Assembly: GCA_002721105.1 (NCBI GenBank)
Contig: PBJL01000016.1
Location: 84,567-103,450 of the forward strand
From: Acidiferrobacteraceae bacterium
GTDB lineage: Bacteria > Pseudomonadota > Gammaproteobacteria > Arenicellales > UBA868
DNA length: 18,884 nucleotides
Direction: 5' to 3'
Shown: positions 15,419 to 18,884 of the stretch, piece by piece
Numbering within the stretch: the first letter of the stretch is position 1
Layout of the letters: every line of letters begins with the position of its first letter
Program-made: the position numbers and the translations under genes
The notes under the pieces: generated by a model
Told to the model about the DNA's origin: nothing
The model's database searches: none
Seen by the model: only the letters and a program-made list of their open reading frames with translations

Positions 15419-16837
15419 TACATATTTCGTCACTAGGTATCCTTCTAGACCTTCGCTTCCGCATTCATATCCATGCCCGCTCTCCTTGACGCCTCCAAAC
15501 GGGGTTTCTGGAACAGTTACACCAAAGTGGTTTACGCCCACCATTCCTGCTTCAAGAGCACGGCTGATTAATTGAACATTTGCGGCAGAGCTAGTAAATG
15601 CATAAGCAGCTAGGCCAAACGGTAGTGAGTTAGCTTTATCAACGACTTCATCAATATCCGACCATTTTTGAATGGGCGCGATTGGACCAAATGGTTCCTC
15701 CGTCATTATACGTGCGGAGTCTGGGACATCAGCGAACACTGTAGGTTGAAAAAAATAACCGTTTTTACCAATGCGCTCACCGCCTGTTGTTAATCGAGCG
15801 CCTTGTTTAAGAGCATCTTCGACGAAGTATTCCATGGCATCAAGTCGCCGATGGTTAGCGAGTGGCCCCATCTGAACATTTGATTCTAAGCCATTACCAA
15901 CAGTTATTTCATTGACTAAGTCGGTAAAGCAATTTACAAAATCTTCGTAAATATTTTCGTGAACAAAGAACCGTGTAGGACTGATGCAGACTTGTCCAGC
16001 ATTTCGGTATTTAGTCGCGACAGCCTGCTTAGCTACTGCTTCTACATCGACATCGTCAAAAATAATTACCGGAGCATGGCCGCCCAATTCCATTGTAGTG
16101 CGTTTCATATGACTAGCAGCCAGTTTAGTTAGATGTTTACCGACTGGAATTGATCCGATGAACGATACTTTTCTAACTACCGGAGAGTCTATAAGATATT
16201 CTGAGATTTCAGCCGGCACTCCAAATACTAAATTCAATACTCCTTTAGGTAATCCGGCGTCATCTAAAGCTCGAGCGATTTCTATACAGGTTCCCGGCGT
16301 TTCCTCAGAAGCTTTCATGATGCATGAGCATCCCGCAGCGAGAGACGCCGCAATTTTCCGAATAACATTGGTTCCAGGAAAATTCCAGGCAACGAAAGCT
16401 GCGACTGGCCCAACAGGCTCCGGAAGTGTCATTTGGTTCAGGCCGATATCTCGAGCAGGAATCACTCGTCCAAATGCACGTCTACCTTCTTCTGCAAACC
16501 ATTCTAAAGTTTCCGCACATGAAACAATTTCGGCCACAGCCTGATCTAATACTTTGCCTTCTTCAAGAGTTAATATTTGACCGATTGACTGTTGACGTTC
16601 TCTTAAAAGTTTTCCAGCATCTCGAAGTATATTGGCTCTTGTAAGTGGTGAAGTGTTTTTCCAAGTATCAAAAGCGATTTTAGCTGCTTCCAGAGCATTG
16701 TCTAGGTCGGTTTCTGTAGCATGAGGCAGTTCTCCAAGAGATTCCTCTGTAGCGGGATTTAGAACCGTTTCTGTTTTTCGGCCCTCGCCAGATAGCCATT
16801 CTCCATTAATAAATAACTCAAGATTAGTATATTTCAT
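15404..16837 (-). CDS. NAD(P)-dependent aldehyde dehydrogenase
   Basis: This 477-residue enzyme of the ALDH superfamily oxidises an aldehyde to the carboxylic acid in the cytosol. FINGEWLSGEGRKTETVLNP opens the protein. The oxyanion-hole asparagine N152 is in AWNFP, the cofactor-contacting lysine K175 is in MKASEETP, the general base E250 is in MELGGHAP, and the catalytic cysteine C284 is in NAGQVCISPTRF. EEPFGPIAP and GVNHFGVTVPETPFGGVKESGHGYE complete the fold. It most resembles the succinate-semialdehyde/glycolaldehyde dehydrogenase group, but the substrate is not fixed by sequence. It is convergent with the MocA-type gene and divergent from the ABC transporter genes, so it shares a regulatory region with the latter. 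The start is ATG at 16837, with GGAG 13 bases upstream. Confidence 0.92.
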   Translation of the reverse strand: MKYTNLELFINGEWLSGEGRKTETVLNPATEESLGELPHATETDLDNALEAAKIAFDTWKNTSPLTRANILRDAGKLLRERQQSIGQILTLEEGKVLDQAVAEIVSCAETLEWFAEEGRRAFGRVIPARDIGLNQMTLPEPVGPVAAFVAWNFPGTNVIRKIAASLAAGCSCIMKASEETPGTCIEIARALDDAGLPKGVLNLVFGVPAEISEYLIDSPVVRKVSFIGSIPVGKHLTKLAASHMKRTTMELGGHAPVIIFDDVDVEAVAKQAVATKYRNAGQVCISPTRFFVHENIYEDFVNCFTDLVNEITVGNGLESNVQMGPLANHRRLDAMEYFVEDALKQGARLTTGGERIGKNGYFFQPTVFADVPDSARIMTEEPFGPIAPIQKWSDIDEVVDKANSLPFGLAAYAFTSSAANVQLISRALEAGMVGVNHFGVTVPETPFGGVKESGHGYECGSEGLEGYLVTKYVSHKM

Positions 16838-16952
16838 GATTTGTTCGTTTCTCCAGAATCAAAATGGTGGCGGCTTTGGTTTTGACACTTGTTAATTTTA
16901 TATCGACAATTTTATTTTATAGCTAGTTATATTTTGTTGAGGAGGGTGCTAT

Positions 16953-16982
16953 TTGATTTCCTAACTTGAGGTATAGTATACA
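16953..16982 (+). promoter_or_regulatory. Possible promoter/operator of the ABC transporter genes
   Basis: TTGATT (16953-16958) and TATACA (16977-16982) are separated by 18 bases. The perfect palindrome GTATA-G-TATAC (16971-16981) overlaps the -10, as repressor sites often do. An alternative -10, TATAGT (16972-16977), has no matching -35. Confidence is low because each hexamer matches only four of six consensus bases. Confidence 0.3.
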
Positions 16983-17113
16983 TTGGTCTTGGTAATACTG
17001 TTTTCAACTGAAAGCCTAGGCCAAGATCGGGTGTACAGTGACTATGAGGTTAGACTTTAGTTATTATGCCGCTTTTAGAGGGTGATTGAACAACCCTAAA
17101 TGACAAGGAGGGT
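16983..17113 (+). promoter_or_regulatory. Candidate structured mRNA leader of the ABC transporter operon
   Basis: Outer strands 16983-16993 and 17020-17030 pair (perfect core TCTTGG/CCAAGA, extended by G-U pairs) and enclose an inner hairpin GTTTTC-AACT-GAAAGC (17000-17015, five Watson-Crick pairs and one G-U). Downstream, AGGGT (17079-17083), ACCCT (17093-17097) and AGGGT (17109-17113) allow two exclusive 5-bp hairpins. The second would include part of the Shine-Dalgarno AAGGAGG (17105-17111). This has the layout of a translational switch, but I do not recognise a known class. Confidence 0.35.
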
Positions 17114-17117
17114 AATT

Positions 17118-18092
17118 ATGAGTTTTATAGGCCGTAAATCGTTGTTCACTGGTTGCGTTATAGCACTAGTTGCTTTTTTTGGTGTACAAAAACAGGCTGT
17201 TTCAGATGGTCATGCATTTACGATTGGAGCGACGGTTTGGGATGTATCTTCGACACCGTTTGCTGTTCCGTTAGTAAAGGCTATGAGAGAAGCGGCGGAG
17301 GCTGCTGGCGTAAATCTTATAATCAGTGATCCGAAATGGGATGCATCGGTTCAAACTGAAAATGTTCGTGAATTTGTAGTGCAAGGTGTTGATGCAATCG
17401 GCATCGCGCCGATTGATGTTGCCGGAATTATGCCTGCTGTTCAAGAAGCGTGGGCGGCCGGTATTCCAGTAGTTGGAGCTCTTGGAGAAATCGAAGGTGC
17501 GCCCTATGTTGGCGTCGATGACGTTGAGTATGGACGACGTTCTGCGAAACTAATGCTCCAAGTTATTCGTGAGTCAAATATAGATGGCACCGCTCGCATC
17601 GTAATGTTTCGAGGGACAGCTGGTGGTTCCCCAGACCGATTACGTATGCAGGGTATGACCGAGGTATTTGATAGTACTGGAGCGGATATCGAATGGGTTC
17701 ACGTTACAGCAGATTGGCTGCCAGACAAAGCTTTGACTGGTTTTCAGGATGTTCTCCAGAGATTTCCTGATAAAGGAAGCATTCATATTGTGAATAGTAT
17801 GGGTAATTGCATGGTTCCACCTTCACTTGATTGGGCAAAACGCATGGGTCGTGACGAGATTCAGTTTGTCGCAATTGATATGTGTAAAGCTGAGGAAGAG
17901 GCTGTTGGGCGTGGTGATATGTATGGAACGGTTTTCCAAGATCCCTACATCATGGGCGCGCTTCTCATAAATAGTCTTGTGGCCATGAATGCAGCGGGTG
18001 ATTTTGAAACTTTGCCAATTTTTGCTGAAAATCCACCAATGGATTATTGTACGACAGCAAATTATGCTTCCTGCAAAGGTCGTGGTTTTTAA
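17118..18092 (+). CDS. Ribose-type sugar ABC transporter substrate-binding protein
   Basis: This periplasmic binding protein of the Peripla_BP_4 (ribose/galactose/inositol) type captures a small solute for import. I choose the ATG at 17118, not the in-frame one at 17100, because a strong AAGGAGG (17105-17111) lies 6 bases before it; this gives 324 residues. Residues 1 to about 33 form a signal peptide (RKSLFTGCVIALVAFFGV, with processing near SDGHA). The mature part shows FTIGATVWDVSSTPFAVPLVKAM, then REFVVQGVDAIGIAPIDVAGI and WAAGIPVVGALG, typical of the two-lobed fold. FRGTAGGSPDRLRMQGM and QFVAIDMC complete it. No lipobox is seen. Two cysteines close to the C-terminus (YCTTANYASCKG) may form a disulfide. 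The substrate is unknown. The permease gene follows after 33 bases. Confidence 0.9.
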   Translation: MSFIGRKSLFTGCVIALVAFFGVQKQAVSDGHAFTIGATVWDVSSTPFAVPLVKAMREAAEAAGVNLIISDPKWDASVQTENVREFVVQGVDAIGIAPIDVAGIMPAVQEAWAAGIPVVGALGEIEGAPYVGVDDVEYGRRSAKLMLQVIRESNIDGTARIVMFRGTAGGSPDRLRMQGMTEVFDSTGADIEWVHVTADWLPDKALTGFQDVLQRFPDKGSIHIVNSMGNCMVPPSLDWAKRMGRDEIQFVAIDMCKAEEEAVGRGDMYGTVFQDPYIMGALLINSLVAMNAAGDFETLPIFAENPPMDYCTTANYASCKGRGF

Positions 18093-18125
18093 ATGCGTAC
18101 AACAACTGCGATGAGGTAGCACTAA

Positions 18126-18884
18126 GTGGTTACAGGCAAAAATGTGACGGGCCTTCTCAAAAGAGGGCCCGTTACCCGGAAAGAAGTTATCGCTTTTTTG
18201 GGACGGTATGGATTCATGATTGCTTTACTTTTGCCAGCAATCTTTCTTTTTGTTACTAATGAAACTTTCCGAAATCCAATGAATTTGTCAAATATACTGG
18301 CACAATCGTCGATGGTTGGTGTAGCAGCAATTGGTATGACTGTTGTAATGATATTGGGTGGGTTCGATTTATCTATAGGAGCGATTGCTGCACTCACAGG
18401 ATTGGTAGCTGTTTTGATAATGGGAGACGGACATCCTGTTATGATGGGGCTTGGAGTCATTGCGTGCATTGGAACTGGCGCAGCTTTGGGTGCCGTCAAT
18501 GGCACATTGGTAAGCAAAGTAGGCATCAATCCATTGATCGTTACATTAGCAATGGCAAGCTTATTGCGAGGTATTGTTCTAATTTCCAGCGAAGGCACTA
18601 TACACAGAGTGCAAGGAGATGCTTATTCGATCACCGCACTTGCATTGGGTCGTTGGGGATATTTTCCAATAGCAGGACTCTTTTTCATCGGAGCAATCGT
18701 GATTGGCTGGCTAGTTTTACGATATTTCAAGTTAGGACGTTGGGTTTATGCTATTGGCGGTAGCGAGAAGGCTGCTAGGTTAGCTGGCGTGCCAGTTTCT
18801 ATCGTGGTTATTTTTTGTTACACATTAATCGGGGCCTTTGGTGGAGTAGCAGGTCTTCTTTTTACAGCGCGAACCGGAACAGCT
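18126..18884 (+). CDS. Ribose-type (RbsC-like) ABC transporter permease, 3' end outside window
   Basis: An open frame runs from a GTG at 18126 to the end of the window (253 codons, no stop), so the gene is cut by the window edge. GAGGT at 18113-18117 lies 8 bases before this GTG; GTG at 18144 or TTG at 18198 are alternatives. The protein shows RYGFMIALLLPAIFLFV (first membrane helix) and then NPMNLSNILAQSSMVGVAAIGMT. GGFDLSIGAIAALTG, VNGTLVSKVGINPLIVTLAM and the cytoplasmic loop GGSEKAARLAGVPV are hallmark RbsC/BPD_transp_2 segments. It would form the transmembrane channel for the solute delivered by the upstream binding protein; the ATPase gene is expected further downstream. A GC-rich hairpin (18149-18170) lies inside its first codons. 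Confidence 0.88.
   Translation, partial: MVTGKNVTGLLKRGPVTRKEVIAFLGRYGFMIALLLPAIFLFVTNETFRNPMNLSNILAQSSMVGVAAIGMTVVMILGGFDLSIGAIAALTGLVAVLIMGDGHPVMMGLGVIACIGTGAALGAVNGTLVSKVGINPLIVTLAMASLLRGIVLISSEGTIHRVQGDAYSITALALGRWGYFPIAGLFFIGAIVIGWLVLRYFKLGRWVYAIGGSEKAARLAGVPVSIVVIFCYTLIGAFGGVAGLLFTARTGTA
18149..18170 (+). promoter_or_regulatory. GC-rich hairpin at the start of the permease gene
   Basis: GGGCCTTC and GAGGGCCC pair over 8 bp (one G-U) with a 6-base TCAAAA loop, starting 23 bases after the GTG chosen as permease start. No T-run follows, so it is not a classical terminator. It could protect the upstream binding-protein message from 3' decay or limit permease translation, giving the usual excess of binding protein over permease. 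Confidence 0.45.

Noticed and set aside
16158..16544. A 128-codon plus-strand open frame
   Set aside because: It lies wholly inside the aldehyde dehydrogenase gene on the other strand and has no domain; it is a shadow frame.
17100..17117. Upstream in-frame ATG of the binding-protein gene
   Set aside because: The strong AAGGAGG lies after it and serves the ATG at 17118; starting at 17100 would place the ribosome site inside the coding sequence.
18122..18598. A 158-codon minus-strand open frame rich in Pro, Ala and Thr
   Set aside because: It is the reverse-strand shadow of the RbsC-like permease, whose forward frame has clear family motifs and stays open to the window end.

Overview
The window looks like an AT-rich gammaproteobacterial chromosome segment, probably from a marine or otherwise uncultured lineage. 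The ArgD, uracil phosphoribosyltransferase and CcmC proteins align end to end, including their N-termini, with the enterobacterial versions I know. The exact taxon cannot be named from the sequence alone. No rRNA, tRNA, CRISPR array, insertion sequence or phage gene is visible. Genes are dense and no gene-free stretch exceeds 300 bases; the longest gaps (about 277-281 bases, before ccmC, before the PLP aldolase gene and before the ABC transporter genes) are discussed individually.

Layout. Positions 1-2024 (+ strand) hold argD and upp, two housekeeping metabolic genes. Positions 2047-6940 (- strand) hold a tight cytochrome c maturation operon, transcribed ccmC-ccmD-ccmE-ccmF-ccmH-ccmI. It lacks the ccmA/ccmB exporter genes and the ccmG (dsbE) thioredoxin gene. 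Positions 7218-8153 (-) hold a DapA-superfamily lyase/aldolase that is probably not a true dihydrodipicolinate synthase. Divergent from it is an exported pentapeptide-repeat protein (8225-9061, +).

Positions 9116-13005 form a glycan or surface-modification group. It contains a polytopic GT-C glycosyltransferase (-), a divergently transcribed GT2 polyprenyl-phosphate glycosyltransferase, a 2H-phosphoesterase-like protein with one catalytic His lost, and an FkbM-type methyltransferase.

Positions 13287-18884 look like a catabolic module for an unknown small substrate. It contains a metal/PLP D-threonine aldolase-like enzyme, a Gfo/Idh/MocA oxidoreductase, a convergent NAD-dependent aldehyde dehydrogenase, and a ribose-type ABC importer (binding protein plus a permease running off the window). 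In this reading the importer would take up the substrate, the MocA enzyme would oxidise it, the aldolase would cleave a hydroxy-amino acid intermediate, and the aldehyde dehydrogenase would oxidise the resulting aldehyde. This pathway is inference.

The most unusual non-coding signals are two structured leaders in this module. One is a run of perfect hairpins just upstream of the aldolase gene (13154-13263). The other is the leader of the ABC transporter, with a nested stem (16983-17030) and a three-segment AGGGT/ACCCT/AGGGT arrangement whose last segment overlaps the Shine-Dalgarno sequence.
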